A DNA stretch of 64,000 nucleotides from Providencia vermicola (GTDB lineage: Bacteria > Pseudomonadota > Gammaproteobacteria > Enterobacterales > Enterobacteriaceae), in assembly GCF_020381325.1 (NCBI RefSeq), contig NZ_JAGSPI010000013.1, positions 62,001 through 126,000 on the forward strand. Reading direction: 5' to 3'. Every line of letters begins with the position of its first letter. The stretch's first letter is position 1. Below the pieces are notes generated by a model. It searched no databases. It was not told where the DNA came from and saw nothing but the letters and a program-made list of their open reading frames with translations. The translations under genes and the position numbers were made by a program. Below are positions 48,147-58,678 of this stretch, in pieces.

Positions 48147-48330
48147 ATCTGTTTGTCACTTAGCGTTAGGTAAAAATATTGTAATAATAAAGTCTTATGG
48201 ATTTTATTGATGACGAGAACACATTAATACCTAAAGTTTTTGATATAAACACGATATAATTTGGGGAGTGCATTATATGCATTCCCCTTATTTTTGGGTT
48301 CCATTCAGCGACGGTATACAGGTAATTGGG

Positions 48331-49581
48331 ATGACTCAGCAAAATTTATCCGAAAAACTCTTTAAGCCTAAAATCAGACAGATTGAAACATCGACCCTGG
48401 TTTCTTATTCCGCCCAAACGCTGCCTCAAATCAAAGAGCACAGTGTGCTGAGTGGTTCTCACCATGCGGGCTGGTATCGCATGATTAATCGCTTGATGTG
48501 GATTTGGCGCGGAATTGATGCATTAGAAATTGAAGAAGTACTTAGCCGTATTGCGATTTCTAATGCACAGCGTAGTAATGAGCGTCAACTAGATACCGTC
48601 ATCGGTAATCGTTCAGGTAATTGGTGTTTTGAATGGTCTCAACAAGCGATGCATTGGCAACAAAAAGCCTTAGAGTTCGAACAAGGTATTGATGCAGGTA
48701 ATGCATGGCTGCGTTCAGCAAATTTATATAGTATTGCAGCCTATCCGTTTATCAAAGGTGATGAGCTGGCGGATCAAGCGATTCTACTGGCTAACAAAGC
48801 CTATGATAGCGCCGCAAAGTTCTCCGAATATCGTTTAAAGAAAATTCCTTTTAAAGTGGATGGTGGTAAAGAAGTTTGCGGTTTTTTGCATATCCCATCT
48901 CATGGGCAAGGCCCTTATCCAACGGTGATGATTTGCGGGACGTTAGATAGCTTACAAATTGATTTCTGTCGCTATTTTCGTGATTATCTTGAACCATTAG
49001 GGATAGCGATGTTAACACTGGATATGCCATCTATTGGTTATTCGGTCAAATACAAGTTAACCCAAGAAACTAGCACATTACATGAGCAAATTGTTCGCCA
49101 AATCGATGATATAGCATGGATTGACCATACGCGCTTTGGCATCGTAGGAATGCGCTTTGGTGCGAACATAGCATTAAGGTTAGCTTATATGTGTCCAGAG
49201 AAAATTAAAGCGGTCGCTGTGATAGGTCCAATTGTGCACAGTTTATTGCACGAAGAGAAATATCAACGAGATATTCCTAGGATGGTTTTGGATGTGTTCG
49301 CCAGTCGTCTGGGGATTTACCAAGTCGATGGGTCTGCGTTGCGTCATGAGCTTAGTTGTTATTCTCTTAAAAATCAGGGGCTTTTGGGTAGGAGAAGCAA
49401 AGTTCCTATGTTGGCGGTCAGTTTAAAGGATGATATTTATAGCCCGAAAGCGGAAGCGGATCTAATTAAACGCTCTTCTATGGATGCGGACGCTATTATG
49501 TTGCCAAGTCATCCCGTATTCGCCAACTTTGAGAAGGCGCTAAGTGAAACAACGTATTGGTTGAAAACAAAAATACTTTAA
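48331..49581 (+). CDS. frsA: FrsA, esterase-like fermentation-respiration switch protein
   Basis: 416 aa from ATG 48331 (MTQQNLSEKLFKP), which aligns with E. coli FrsA (414 aa). Alpha/beta-hydrolase fold with an N-terminal helical part (WYRMINRLMWIWRGID). E. coli FrsA binds EIIA-Glc and shifts the balance between fermentation and respiration; its nucleophile-elbow position reads GMRFGANIA here, so esterase activity is doubtful. Between gpt and crl, as in E. coli. Confidence 0.93.
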   Translation: MTQQNLSEKLFKPKIRQIETSTLVSYSAQTLPQIKEHSVLSGSHHAGWYRMINRLMWIWRGIDALEIEEVLSRIAISNAQRSNERQLDTVIGNRSGNWCFEWSQQAMHWQQKALEFEQGIDAGNAWLRSANLYSIAAYPFIKGDELADQAILLANKAYDSAAKFSEYRLKKIPFKVDGGKEVCGFLHIPSHGQGPYPTVMICGTLDSLQIDFCRYFRDYLEPLGIAMLTLDMPSIGYSVKYKLTQETSTLHEQIVRQIDDIAWIDHTRFGIVGMRFGANIALRLAYMCPEKIKAVAVIGPIVHSLLHEEKYQRDIPRMVLDVFASRLGIYQVDGSALRHELSCYSLKNQGLLGRRSKVPMLAVSLKDDIYSPKAEADLIKRSSMDADAIMLPSHPVFANFEKALSETTYWLKTKIL

Positions 49582-49622
49582 AATAATTTAATAACTTGCT
49601 TATTTTTTCCCATTTGTTAAAA

Positions 49623-49649
49623 AGGGATCTTCCCAAGAAGGAGATCCTT
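49623..49649 (+). promoter_or_regulatory. Hairpin covering the crl ribosome binding site
   Basis: AGGGATCTTC (49623-49632) can pair with GGAGATCCTT (49640-49649; includes G-U pairs), loop CCCAAGAA-like of seven bases. The Shine-Dalgarno AAGGAG (49638-49643) lies partly in the stem. No T-run follows, so it is not a plain terminator. Confidence 0.5.
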
Positions 49650-49652
49650 AAC

Positions 49653-50054
49653 ATGGCTTTACCGACTGATTACACAAATGGAAAATATTTAAAGAAATTT
49701 GCAGCGATAGGTCCGTATTTAAGAGAAAAACAATGCTTAAATGGTTGTTACATATTTGATAGCTTGGTTGTGTGTGTGAATGCCAACATAGCACCTGAAA
49801 AACGTGAATTTTGGGGGTGGTGGTTAAAGTTAATTGCAACTGATGCGGGTTTTGAATTTACTTATCATTTAGGGCTGTACAATGGGCATGGCAGTTGGCA
49901 GGTTAAAGCATTAAAAGACAATGCAACCACGGAAGCTGTCGAAAAGAATTTAGTCTCTTTTCACCAAAACCTCACTAAGCAATTATCTGACCTTGAATTA
50001 AGCCTCTTTCCTTCACCGCTAATGTCAGAATTAAAATTGGAATTAAGCGCATAA
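49653..50054 (+). CDS. crl: Sigma-S assembly factor Crl
   Basis: 133 aa from ATG 49653 (MALPTDYTNGKYLKKF), E. coli-like in length and start; AAGGAG precedes it. Crl binds RpoS and helps it form holoenzyme. Conserved CVCVN-like and REFWGWWLKL segments (the sigma-S contact face) are present. A hairpin overlaps its ribosome binding site. phoE, found between crl and proB in E. coli, is missing. Confidence 0.95.
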   Translation: MALPTDYTNGKYLKKFAAIGPYLREKQCLNGCYIFDSLVVCVNANIAPEKREFWGWWLKLIATDAGFEFTYHLGLYNGHGSWQVKALKDNATTEAVEKNLVSFHQNLTKQLSDLELSLFPSPLMSELKLELSA

Positions 50055-50085
50055 ATTTGTTTTAAACCAACTTTTGTTGAATTTT

Positions 50086-50109
50086 GCGTTATGCCTGTTG
50101 GCATAACGC
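50086..50109. repeat. Perfect hairpin between crl and proB
   Basis: GCGTTATGCC (50086-50095) and GGCATAACGC (50100-50109) with loop TGTT. No T-run follows on the plus strand, so it may be a weak terminator for crl or a regulatory element. Confidence 0.6.
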
Positions 50110-50166
50110 GCTTCTCCTGATAAAAATGATACCTACTTTTGTTTTATTAATCCTAATGGCAGAAAA

Positions 50167-51273
50167 ATGATGAAAAATAGCCAGACGCTGGTCGTTAAGT
50201 TAGGCACCAGTGTACTTACAGGGGGCTCGCGTCGTTTAAATCAAGCTCATATTGTTGAGTTGGTCAGACAATGCGCGCAGCAATATGAAAAAGGGCACCG
50301 TATTATTATCGTGACATCTGGGGCAATTGCCGCAGGTCGTGAGCACTTAAATTACCCCGAACTGCCAGCGACCATTGCATCTAAACAGCTGCTCGCGGCG
50401 GTTGGTCAAAGTCGTCTTATCCAATTATGGGAAAGGTTATTTTCTATTTATGGCATCCATATCGGGCAAATGTTGCTAACTCGTGCGGATTTAGAAGACA
50501 GAGAACGTTTTTTAAATGCGAGGGACACCTTACAAGCGTTGCTTGATAATGGCATCATTCCTGTCATCAATGAAAATGATGCGGTTGCAACTGCGGAAAT
50601 AAAAGTGGGGGATAATGATAACTTATCGGCACTCGCTGCAATTCTTGGTGATGCAGATAAATTGTTATTATTGACAGATATTGAGGGGCTGTATGACGCG
50701 GATCCTCGTAGTAACCCAGATGCAAAATTGATCCCTGAAGTGTATGGTATTAATGATGAACTCAGGGAAATGGCGGGTGGTAGCGTAAGTGGCTTAGGAA
50801 CGGGTGGAATGGCCACTAAGTTGCAAGCTGCGGATGTTGCAGGCCGTGCGGGTATTGATGTGGTTATTGCGGCGGGCAATAAGCCTGATGTCATTAATGC
50901 AGTCATTGAAAATATTCCAGTGGGAACCCGTTTTTACGGGCAGAAAAACCCTATGGAAAACCGTAAACGCTGGATTTTTGGTGCACCAGCGGCAGGTGAT
51001 GTGTACATCGATGATGGTGCTCAACTGGCGATTATGGAAAAAGGCAGCTCATTATTGCCAAAAGGTATTAAGAAAATCGAGGGGGATTTCTCTCGTGGCG
51101 CTGTGATCCGCATCCGCAATATGGCAGGGAAAGACCTTGCTCATGGTGTCACTCATTATAACAGTGATGCACTTAGAATGATTGCAGGTCAACATTCTCA
51201 AGATATAAACAAGATACTTGGCTATGAACACGGCTCTGTGGCTGTTCATCGCGATGATATGATAGTGAGTTAA
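50167..51273 (+). CDS. proB: Glutamate 5-kinase
   Basis: 368 aa. It phosphorylates glutamate, the first and feedback-inhibited step of proline synthesis. Amino-acid kinase domain ([32 protein letters not shown]) followed by a C-terminal PUA domain from about residue 275. Two bases separate it from proA, which takes its unstable product. Confidence 0.97.
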   Translation: MMKNSQTLVVKLGTSVLTGGSRRLNQAHIVELVRQCAQQYEKGHRIIIVTSGAIAAGREHLNYPELPATIASKQLLAAVGQSRLIQLWERLFSIYGIHIGQMLLTRADLEDRERFLNARDTLQALLDNGIIPVINENDAVATAEIKVGDNDNLSALAAILGDADKLLLLTDIEGLYDADPRSNPDAKLIPEVYGINDELREMAGGSVSGLGTGGMATKLQAADVAGRAGIDVVIAAGNKPDVINAVIENIPVGTRFYGQKNPMENRKRWIFGAPAAGDVYIDDGAQLAIMEKGSSLLPKGIKKIEGDFSRGAVIRIRNMAGKDLAHGVTHYNSDALRMIAGQHSQDINKILGYEHGSVAVHRDDMIVS

Positions 51274-51275
51274 TT

Positions 51276-52529
51276 ATGTTAGAAACAATGGGTAAAGCAG
51301 CAAGGGCTGCATCATGGCAATTAGCTCAGCTAAGCACCAAACAAAAAAATGCAGCATTACTGCAAATTGCGGATTTATTAGAGCAAGAAAGTGCAATAAT
51401 TTTAGCTGCAAACGAAAAAGACATGGAACAAGCAAGAGCGAGTGGCATGAGCGAAGCGCTGCAAGACCGCTTGTTATTAACGCCTGAGCGTTTAAAAAAT
51501 ATCGCTGATGATGTCCGAAAAGTATGCCAACTTGCAGACCCAGTAGGGCAAGTGATTGATGGTAGCAAGCTAGATAGTGGTTTAAATTTGCAGCGTCGTC
51601 GTGTTCCATTGGGTGTGGTTGGCGTTATTTACGAAGCGCGTCCTAATGTCACTGTCGATGTGGCTTCTTTGTGCCTAAAAACAGGCAATGCGGCGATTAT
51701 GCGTGGTGGGAAAGAAACCCATAATACAAATCTGGCAGTTGTCAGCGTGATCCAAAAAGCCCTAAAAAATAGTGGGTTGCCAGCAGAAGCGGTGCAAGCG
51801 ATTAACAACCCAGATCGAGAACTCGTGGCACAATTACTGAAATTGGATCGTTACGTCGACATGCTAATTCCTCGCGGTGGTGCAGGGTTACATAAGTTAT
51901 GCCGCGAGCAATCAACGATCCCTGTGATCACAGGCGGAATTGGTGTGTGCCATACTTTTGTTGATGAGTCTGTCAATTTTGATAAAGCCATTAATGTCAT
52001 CATTAATGCAAAAGTACAGCGCCCAAGTGCCTGTAATTCACTTGAAACATTACTCGTTCACAAAAATATTGCCGCTGAATTCTTGCCATTACTCAGTGAG
52101 AAAATGGCAGAACAACAAGTCACTTTACATGCTAGCGTACAGGCGATGCCATTCTTACAACAAGGCCCAGCAAAAGTGGTTGATGTTAAACCTGAAAACT
52201 TAGTTGATGAGTGGCTGTCGCTGGACTTAAATGTGGACATTGTTACCGATGTGGATGCGGCTATCGACCACATTCGCCATTATGGTACCGCACACTCAGA
52301 TGCTATTTTGACAGAATCGATCAGCCAAGCAGATTATTTTGTACAGTGTGTTGATTCAGCGGCAGTTTACGTGAATGCGAGCACACGCTTTACGGACGGT
52401 GGGCAGTTTGGTTTAGGCGCTGAAGTTGCAGTAAGTACGCAAAAATTACATTCACGGGGCCCTATGGGGTTGGATGCATTAACAACCTACAAATGGATTG
52501 GTTATGGCGACTTTTTAAATCGCCCATAG
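51276..52529 (+). CDS. proA: Glutamate-5-semialdehyde dehydrogenase
   Basis: 417 aa, E. coli length. NADPH-dependent reductase of gamma-glutamyl phosphate, aldehyde-dehydrogenase fold. The catalytic cysteine lies in [13 protein letters not shown]. ProA's product cyclises to pyrroline-5-carboxylate, used by ProC (17.5-18.3 kb). Coupled to proB; strong terminator follows. Confidence 0.97.
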   Translation: MLETMGKAARAASWQLAQLSTKQKNAALLQIADLLEQESAIILAANEKDMEQARASGMSEALQDRLLLTPERLKNIADDVRKVCQLADPVGQVIDGSKLDSGLNLQRRRVPLGVVGVIYEARPNVTVDVASLCLKTGNAAIMRGGKETHNTNLAVVSVIQKALKNSGLPAEAVQAINNPDRELVAQLLKLDRYVDMLIPRGGAGLHKLCREQSTIPVITGGIGVCHTFVDESVNFDKAINVIINAKVQRPSACNSLETLLVHKNIAAEFLPLLSEKMAEQQVTLHASVQAMPFLQQGPAKVVDVKPENLVDEWLSLDLNVDIVTDVDAAIDHIRHYGTAHSDAILTESISQADYFVQCVDSAAVYVNASTRFTDGGQFGLGAEVAVSTQKLHSRGPMGLDALTTYKWIGYGDFLNRP

Positions 52530-52548
52530 AAGTTAATATAGAAAATGA

Positions 52549-52583
52549 GAAAGCCACACAAGTGAAGTGTGGCTTTCTTTTTT
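52549..52583 (+). terminator. Terminator after proBA
   Basis: 11-base stem GAAAGCCACAC (52549-52559) and GTGTGGCTTTC (52567-52577), then six T. Confidence 0.85.
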
Positions 52584-52665
52584 ATGGTTTGCCATGTTTG
52601 GCAACATTTATAAGCAAATGAATGGCTAAATTTTATTAGTATTCATGATGATGGGATGGAAATTA

Positions 52666-53163
52666 ATGTTTTACATTATCGGTCCAAGAGGTTCAGGGAA
52701 AACAACAATTGGGAAATTATTTGCCGAATCTAAAGGCTACCAATTTGTTGATACAGACAAGTTAATACTTGAAAAAGCAGGTAAAAGTATTGCAGAAATT
52801 GTTGAGCAACATGGTTGGGATTATTTTCGACAGCTAGAAAGTGAAATCTTAAAATCAATTGCACAAGATGATGCGATTATTTCTACAGGGGGAGGGATAA
52901 TCCTTTCTGACGAAAACCAAAAAGTGATGCGAGACAATGGGACGGTGATCTATCTAAATGCCAAGCCTGAAATTTTGGCTAAACGCCTTGCCGCAGAGCC
53001 CCAAGCAGATCAACGGCCAAGCCTAACAGGTAAATCTTTAGTAGAAGAAATTGAAGAGGTTATGCAGCAACGAGAGCCCATTTACCGCGCGACTGCTCAT
53101 TATATTATTGATGCGACCCAACCTATTGACGAAATTATCGCGCAACTCAATGATTTATCTTAA
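52666..53163 (+). CDS. aroL: Shikimate kinase (AroL type)
   Basis: 165 aa from ATG 52666; in-frame ATGs at 52645, 52648 and 52651 would add up to seven residues, and E. coli AroL is 174 aa. It phosphorylates shikimate in aromatic amino-acid synthesis. Walker A GPRGSGKTT, the shikimate-binding DTD and STGGGIIL, and the lid region RPSLTGK are intact. AroL rather than AroK is favoured by GPRG and LTGKSLVEEIEEV. It stands alone between proA and aas, an unusual spot. Confidence 0.9.
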   Translation: MFYIIGPRGSGKTTIGKLFAESKGYQFVDTDKLILEKAGKSIAEIVEQHGWDYFRQLESEILKSIAQDDAIISTGGGIILSDENQKVMRDNGTVIYLNAKPEILAKRLAAEPQADQRPSLTGKSLVEEIEEVMQQREPIYRATAHYIIDATQPIDEIIAQLNDLS

Positions 53164-53310
53164 ACTCATTATAGACAGCGGCTTTCCATATTGGGTGTTT
53201 TCGGATTATGCCCCTAGTGGAGAGCATATTGCTCAGTAAGATAAGTGTTATTACGGCATAACAATATTTTGGTAGCATACAAAAATATAATCATAATATA
53301 GGGATTCATT

Positions 53311-55458
53311 ATGTTGGTGAAAATAATCAAAGCCATCCTTACCTTTTTATTTCGTGTTGAAGTTATTGGTGATGCGAAAGAGTTTGATCAAGATAAATGC
53401 TTGATTACACCCAACCACGTCTCTTTTTTAGATGGTGTTTTGATCGCGCTTTTTCTCCCTGTAAAACCTGTATTTGCCGTTTACTCAACCTTTGCAACAC
53501 CTAAAATGGTGAAGCGCCTTAAGCCTTATGCTGATATTGTCCCTCTTGACCCTGCCAATCCATTGGGTATTCGCCACCTCGTTAAAGAGGTAGAAAAAGG
53601 GCGCCCGATCGTTATCTTCCCTGAAGGGCGAATTTCGGTGCATGGCTCTTTAATGAAAATTTATGAGGGTGCGGCGTTTGTTGCCGCTAAATCTGCAGCA
53701 AAAGTTGTCCCTATTCGTATTGAAGGAGCAGAGCGTAGCCACTTTGGGCGCTTAAAAGGAATTATTCCGTTAAAATGGTTCCCAAAAATTACCTTGCATA
53801 TTTTGCCTGCGCAAACTATTCCGATGCCAGAAGCGCCAAAATCGGTTGAGCGCCGTGCACTCGCGGGCGAACATCTGTATCAAATCATGAAGTCTGCACG
53901 TATGGCTTGTTTGCCACAAGTGACGCTGGTTGAAGAGTTTATCGGCAGTGTTCAACGTTTTGGTCGCCGCACACCTTGTATTGAAGATATTGCATTTAAA
54001 GAAGACTCGTACCAAACATTGCTGAAGAAAACACTAGGGGTAGGGCGTATTATTGAGCGTTATACCCATGAAAATGAGCGTGTTGGTCTTTTGCTACCGA
54101 ATGCAACAGTGACGGCAGCCGCAATTTTTGGGGCATTGATGAGAGGCCGTGTCCCTGCGATGTTAAATTACACTGCGGGTAGTCATGGGATTAGTAATGC
54201 ACTTAAAGCTTCAGCAGCTAAAGTGGTGTTCACTTCGCGACAATTTCTCGAAAAAGGGAATCTCACCCATATTCCAGAGCAAGTTCCTGAAGCAAATTGG
54301 ATTTACCTTGAAGATTTAAAAGACACGGTGACTTGGCAGGATAAGCTATGGATTGTTAAGCACTTATTCAATCCGCGTAAAGCCATTATTCCGCGAAAAG
54401 CATCGGATGAAGCCATTGTGTTATTTACCTCTGGTTCTGAGGGGACACCAAAAGGTGTGGTGCATAGCCATGCTAGTTTGATGGCAAACGTTGAGCAAAT
54501 TAAAACCATCGCTGACTTTACGCCGCGGGATCGTTTTATGTCATCCTTGCCATTGTTCCACGCATTTGGTTTAACCGTTGGTTTATTTATTCCTCTATTT
54601 TCGGGGAGTCGCGTTTTCCTGTACCCAAGCCCATTACATTACCGCATTATTCCTGAACTTGTGTATGACAAAAACTGTACAGTTTTGTTCGGTACATCAA
54701 CATTCCTAGGGAATTATGCCCGTTTTGCTCACCAATATGATTTTGCTCGTTTACGTTATGTCGTTGCAGGCGCTGAAAAGCTTTCAGATAAAACGAAGAA
54801 AATTTGGTTTGAAAAATTCGGTATTCGTATCCTTGAAGGTTATGGCGTGACCGAATGTGCACCAATTGTCTCTATCAACGTTCCAATGGCGGCAAAAGAA
54901 GGCACGGTAGGGCAAATTTTACCTGAAATGGAAGCGCGTATTATCCCCATCTCTGGTATCGAAAATGGCGGTAAACTGCAACTTAAAGGCCCTAATATCA
55001 TGAAAGGGTACTTACGTGTTGAAGCGCCAGGCGTGCTTGAAACACCAAGGGCTGAAAACGCACAGGGCGAGGTAGAAGAAGGCTGGTACGATACAGGGGA
55101 TATTGTTGAGTTGGACAATAAAAACTTCTGCACTATCAAAGGCCGAGTGAAACGTTTTGCAAAACTGGCAGGGGAAATGGTTTCCCTTGAAAGTATTGAA
55201 CAGATGGTTGCCGCTTTGTCACCAAATGCAAATCATGGCGTAGTGACAAAACCAGATAGCAGCAAAGGTGAGGCATTAGTTTTGTTTACTACCGATAAAG
55301 AGTTAGATAGAAGCGCGTTATCAGCAGCGGCGAAAAGTAGAGGATTAACTGAGCTTGCGGTTCCCCGTGATATTCGTTTTGTGAAAGAGTTACCTGTGCT
55401 AGGTAGCGGAAAAACGGATTTTGTCACACTGAAACAAATGGCCTTAAAGGATGCCTAA
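53311..55458 (+). CDS. aas: Aas, 2-acylglycerophosphoethanolamine acyltransferase / acyl-ACP synthetase
   Basis: 715 aa (E. coli 719). Two enzymes in one: residues about 15-200 form a PlsC-like acyltransferase (NHVSFLDG, the H-x4-D motif, and FPEGRIS), and residues about 230-710 an AMP-forming acyl-ACP synthetase ([33 protein letters not shown]). It re-acylates lysophospholipids at the inner membrane. The adjacent lplT encodes its flippase; 55460 follows at once after the stop. Confidence 0.97.
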   Translation: MLVKIIKAILTFLFRVEVIGDAKEFDQDKCLITPNHVSFLDGVLIALFLPVKPVFAVYSTFATPKMVKRLKPYADIVPLDPANPLGIRHLVKEVEKGRPIVIFPEGRISVHGSLMKIYEGAAFVAAKSAAKVVPIRIEGAERSHFGRLKGIIPLKWFPKITLHILPAQTIPMPEAPKSVERRALAGEHLYQIMKSARMACLPQVTLVEEFIGSVQRFGRRTPCIEDIAFKEDSYQTLLKKTLGVGRIIERYTHENERVGLLLPNATVTAAAIFGALMRGRVPAMLNYTAGSHGISNALKASAAKVVFTSRQFLEKGNLTHIPEQVPEANWIYLEDLKDTVTWQDKLWIVKHLFNPRKAIIPRKASDEAIVLFTSGSEGTPKGVVHSHASLMANVEQIKTIADFTPRDRFMSSLPLFHAFGLTVGLFIPLFSGSRVFLYPSPLHYRIIPELVYDKNCTVLFGTSTFLGNYARFAHQYDFARLRYVVAGAEKLSDKTKKIWFEKFGIRILEGYGVTECAPIVSINVPMAAKEGTVGQILPEMEARIIPISGIENGGKLQLKGPNIMKGYLRVEAPGVLETPRAENAQGEVEEGWYDTGDIVELDNKNFCTIKGRVKRFAKLAGEMVSLESIEQMVAALSPNANHGVVTKPDSSKGEALVLFTTDKELDRSALSAAAKSRGLTELAVPRDIRFVKELPVLGSGKTDFVTLKQMALKDA

Positions 55459-55459
55459 T

Positions 55460-56656
55460 ATGCAAGAAAGTACCTCGAATTTACCGTTGATGAGCCGAGG
55501 AATGAAGGCCGTTTTAGCGTCTCAGTTTCTCTCTGCATTTGCGGATAACGCACTGTTATTTGCGATATTAGCGCAACTCAAAGCTGAATTTTATCCAGAA
55601 TGGAGTCACCCTATTTTACAAATGGTGTTTGTATTTACTTACATCGTTTTAGCTCCATTTGTTGGGCAAATTGCCGATAGATTCTCTAAAGGGCGTGTGA
55701 TGTTGTTCTCCAATATTTTTAAATTTATTGGGGCGCTAGGGATTTGCTTTGGATTAAATCCGTTCCTTTGTTATGGATTAGTGGGGATTGGTGCAGCATC
55801 TTATTCACCCGCTAAATACGGTATCTTAGGCGAATTAACAGGGGGAGATAACCTTGTTAAAGCCAATGGTGTGATGGAAGCTTCGACAATTGCGGCAATC
55901 TTAGTGGGTTCTGTTGTTGGGGGAATGCTTTCCGATATCAATCTCTTATTAGCGTTAGGGACATGTGCGATTTTATATGCCCTGGCGGTTATTGCTAACG
56001 TCTTTATTCCACATCTTGTGGCTGCAAGGCCAGGAAAGGGCTGGGATCTCAAATTACTGGTCACAGATTTTTTTCAAGCATGCCGTATTTTATGGGCAAA
56101 TCAGGAAAGCCGTTTTTCGCTAGTTGGAACCAGTCTGTTCTGGGGTGCAGGGGTCACATTACGTTTTTTGTTAGTTGCTTGGGTACCTGTCGCTTTAGGT
56201 TTACAAGATAACACAACGCCAACTATCTTAAATGCGATGGTTGCTGTGGGGATTGTTGCAGGAGCCGGGCTTGCGGCTAAATTTATTACCTTGAAAACAG
56301 TTTACCGCTGTATTCCTGCAGGGGTTATTATCGGTGTGATGGTGGTATTACTTTCCTTGCAAACTAATATTATTCCATCCTACTTTATTTTGATTATTTT
56401 AGGGGTATTTGGTGGGTTATTTGTTGTGCCCCTAAATGCTTTACTACAAGATAAAGGAAAGGAAACCGTTGGCGCAGGAAATGCCATTGCAGTACAGAAC
56501 TTAGGCGAAAACAGCGCGATGCTGATTATGTTAGGCTTATATTCATTGGCAATTAAGGGCGGCTTATCTGTGGTGAATGCAGGTATTGGTTTTGGTGCCG
56601 TATTTACGATTGCGATTGCAGGCTTATGGATCTGGGATCGCGCTCGTAAAAAATGA
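55460..56656 (+). CDS. lplT: Lysophospholipid transporter LplT
   Basis: 398 aa from ATG 55460, chosen because AAAGGA lies eight bases before; ATG 55451 overlaps the aas stop. Twelve-helix MFS protein that flips lysophosphatidylethanolamine inward for Aas. Signature [22 protein letters not shown] and [14 protein letters not shown] (landmarks). Same pair order as in E. coli. Confidence 0.96.
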   Translation: MQESTSNLPLMSRGMKAVLASQFLSAFADNALLFAILAQLKAEFYPEWSHPILQMVFVFTYIVLAPFVGQIADRFSKGRVMLFSNIFKFIGALGICFGLNPFLCYGLVGIGAASYSPAKYGILGELTGGDNLVKANGVMEASTIAAILVGSVVGGMLSDINLLLALGTCAILYALAVIANVFIPHLVAARPGKGWDLKLLVTDFFQACRILWANQESRFSLVGTSLFWGAGVTLRFLLVAWVPVALGLQDNTTPTILNAMVAVGIVAGAGLAAKFITLKTVYRCIPAGVIIGVMVVLLSLQTNIIPSYFILIILGVFGGLFVVPLNALLQDKGKETVGAGNAIAVQNLGENSAMLIMLGLYSLAIKGGLSVVNAGIGFGAVFTIAIAGLWIWDRARKK

Positions 56657-56676
56657 TGTAAAAGGCGGATTACATA

Positions 56677-57180
56677 ATGGTAGATGAGACGCGACTCGAA
56701 ACATTAAGTATTCAGATTGGGCAAAAACTGAAAGCACAAGGTAAAACAGTCACTACCGCAGAGTCTTGCACAGGGGGGTGGATTGCAAAGGTGCTGACCG
56801 ATATTGCTGGAAGTTCAGATTACTTCCAGCGTGGCTTTGTCACTTATAGTAACGAAGCTAAACATCAAATGATTGGTGTGACTGACGCATCTTTGCAACA
56901 ATTTGGTGCTGTTAGCCAGCAAGTGGTAGAAGAAATGGCATCAGGAGCACTGGAAGAAGCAACAGCCGATGTTGCGATTTCAGTCAGTGGTATTGCAGGC
57001 CCTGGTGGCGGTAGTATAGACAAACCCGTTGGAACTGTATGGTTTGGTTTTGCCCAAAAACAGGTAGATGGTACAGTGTTGGTTATCGCTAGGCATCGCG
57101 TGTTTCAAGGTGATAGAAATCAAGTGCGTTTACAATCAACAGGTTATGCGCTAGAAACACTTTTGAGTCTGTTAAATTAA
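56677..57180 (+). CDS. pncC: Nicotinamide-nucleotide amidase PncC
   Basis: 167 aa, stand-alone CinA C-terminal domain protein (YgaD in E. coli, 165 aa), which deamidates NMN to NaMN for NAD recycling. Motifs TTAESCTGGWIAKVLTDIAGSS and VSGIAGPGGGSIDKPVGTVW are complete (landmarks). It lies directly upstream of recA, as in E. coli. Confidence 0.96.
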   Translation: MVDETRLETLSIQIGQKLKAQGKTVTTAESCTGGWIAKVLTDIAGSSDYFQRGFVTYSNEAKHQMIGVTDASLQQFGAVSQQVVEEMASGALEEATADVAISVSGIAGPGGGSIDKPVGTVWFGFAQKQVDGTVLVIARHRVFQGDRNQVRLQSTGYALETLLSLLN

Positions 57181-57188
57181 AAATTTTC

Positions 57189-57216
57189 TTGATACTGTAT
57201 GATTATACAGTATAAT
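57189..57216 (+). promoter_or_regulatory. recA promoter with embedded LexA box
   Basis: TTGATA (57189-57194), then the 16-base LexA box CTGTATGATTATACAG (57195-57210) filling the whole spacer, then TATAAT (57211-57216). The same layout as the E. coli recA promoter. Confidence 0.95.
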
Positions 57217-57284
57217 TAGTTCCAACAAATCGAATTCAATCGTTTTATTCGCAGTGGCAAGGCCATTGCACTTAGGGAGTAAAC

Positions 57285-58352
57285 ATGGCTATTGATGAAA
57301 ACAAACAAAAAGCACTGGCTGCGGCACTGGGTCAAATTGAAAAGCAATTTGGTAAAGGTTCCATTATGCGTCTTGGTGAAGACCGCTCAATGGATGTTGA
57401 AACCATTTCAACGGGTTCTTTATCTCTTGACGTTGCATTAGGTGCTGGTGGCCTGCCATTAGGTCGTATTGTTGAAATCTACGGTCCAGAATCTTCGGGT
57501 AAAACCACCCTAACCTTACAAGTCATCGCTGCTGCACAACGCAGTGGTAAAACCTGTGCATTTATCGATGCCGAGCATGCACTTGACCCTATCTACGCGA
57601 AGAAACTCGGCGTTGATATCGATAACTTACTGTGTTCTCAGCCAGACACCGGCGAACAAGCGCTCGAAATCTGTGATGCACTGACTCGCTCAGGTGCTGT
57701 TGACGTTATTATCGTTGACTCCGTTGCTGCATTAACCCCTAAAGCGGAAATAGAAGGTGAGATTGGTGATTCTCACATGGGGCTTGCAGCACGTATGATG
57801 AGCCAAGCAATGCGTAAATTAGCGGGTAACTTAAAAACCTCAAATACGCTTCTGATCTTCATCAACCAAATTCGTATGAAAATTGGTGTGATGTTCGGCA
57901 ACCCAGAAACAACAACGGGTGGTAATGCACTGAAATTCTACGCATCTGTTCGTTTAGATATCCGTCGCATTGGCGCGGTGAAAAATGGTGAAGAAATTGT
58001 CGGTAGTGAAACTCGCGTTAAAGTGGTGAAAAATAAAGTTGCTGCGCCATTTAAACAAGCGGAATTTCAAATTCTTTATGGTGAAGGGATTAATACCTTT
58101 GGTGAATTAATTGACCTGGGTGTTAAACACAAGCTAATTGAAAAAGCGGGTGCTTGGTATAGCTATAACGGCGATAAAATTGGCCAAGGTAAAGCTAACT
58201 CAACGACTTATTTAAAAGAGCATCCTGAAGTTGCGCAAGAAATTGACACAAAACTGCGAGAAATGTTGCTCAATCATACTGGTGAGTTTAGCAGTGCTGC
58301 AACAGACTTTATCAGTGATTCTGATGAAGAAGAAACACCAGAAGAATTTTAA
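57285..58352 (+). CDS. recA: Recombinase RecA
   Basis: 355 aa. ATP-dependent strand exchange and SOS co-protease. Walker [29 protein letters not shown], loop L2 with [14 protein letters not shown], and an acidic tail ([12 protein letters not shown]). SOS-controlled through the promoter LexA box. recX, which usually follows recA in enterics, is absent. Confidence 0.99.
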   Translation: MAIDENKQKALAAALGQIEKQFGKGSIMRLGEDRSMDVETISTGSLSLDVALGAGGLPLGRIVEIYGPESSGKTTLTLQVIAAAQRSGKTCAFIDAEHALDPIYAKKLGVDIDNLLCSQPDTGEQALEICDALTRSGAVDVIIVDSVAALTPKAEIEGEIGDSHMGLAARMMSQAMRKLAGNLKTSNTLLIFINQIRMKIGVMFGNPETTTGGNALKFYASVRLDIRRIGAVKNGEEIVGSETRVKVVKNKVAAPFKQAEFQILYGEGINTFGELIDLGVKHKLIEKAGAWYSYNGDKIGQGKANSTTYLKEHPEVAQEIDTKLREMLLNHTGEFSSAATDFISDSDEEETPEEF

Positions 58353-58678
58353 TTATTAGCTAGTGACTTGATTAATCATTAGATTATAGGCGCCGCTCTT
58401 ATTGAGTAGCGCCTTTTTTATTTTTTCCAATCGTAATAATAGTTTATTCAACAGTTTTTCTGTGGAAAAATACGCTGACCAGAGGTATAAACATACTTTC
58501 AGAAAATATCTAGACGCTTTACAATGAAAGCCACGAATGGATGTAGCTATAATTTTACTTCTATGCAAAGAGACTTTATCTTATCAGTCACTTTTTAATC
58601 GGAGAGTTGATTAGAGGTGATGTTACACTCCATCTCAACAATTCATAATTCTGTTTCCAGCTTGATATCGGGATAAAT
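58353..58678. other. recA-alaS intergenic region
   Basis: 326 bases. A recA terminator lies at its left end and alaS promoter signals must lie to the right. No recX frame or remnant is visible. Confidence 0.5.
58388..58422 (+). terminator. Terminator after recA
   Basis: AGGCGC...GCGCCT stem with an inner CTC/GAG pairing, followed by TTTTTTATTTTTT. Confidence 0.75.

Noticed and set aside
50448-50906. 152-codon minus-strand frame within proB
   Set aside because: Antisense shadow of a conserved gene, with no start signals.
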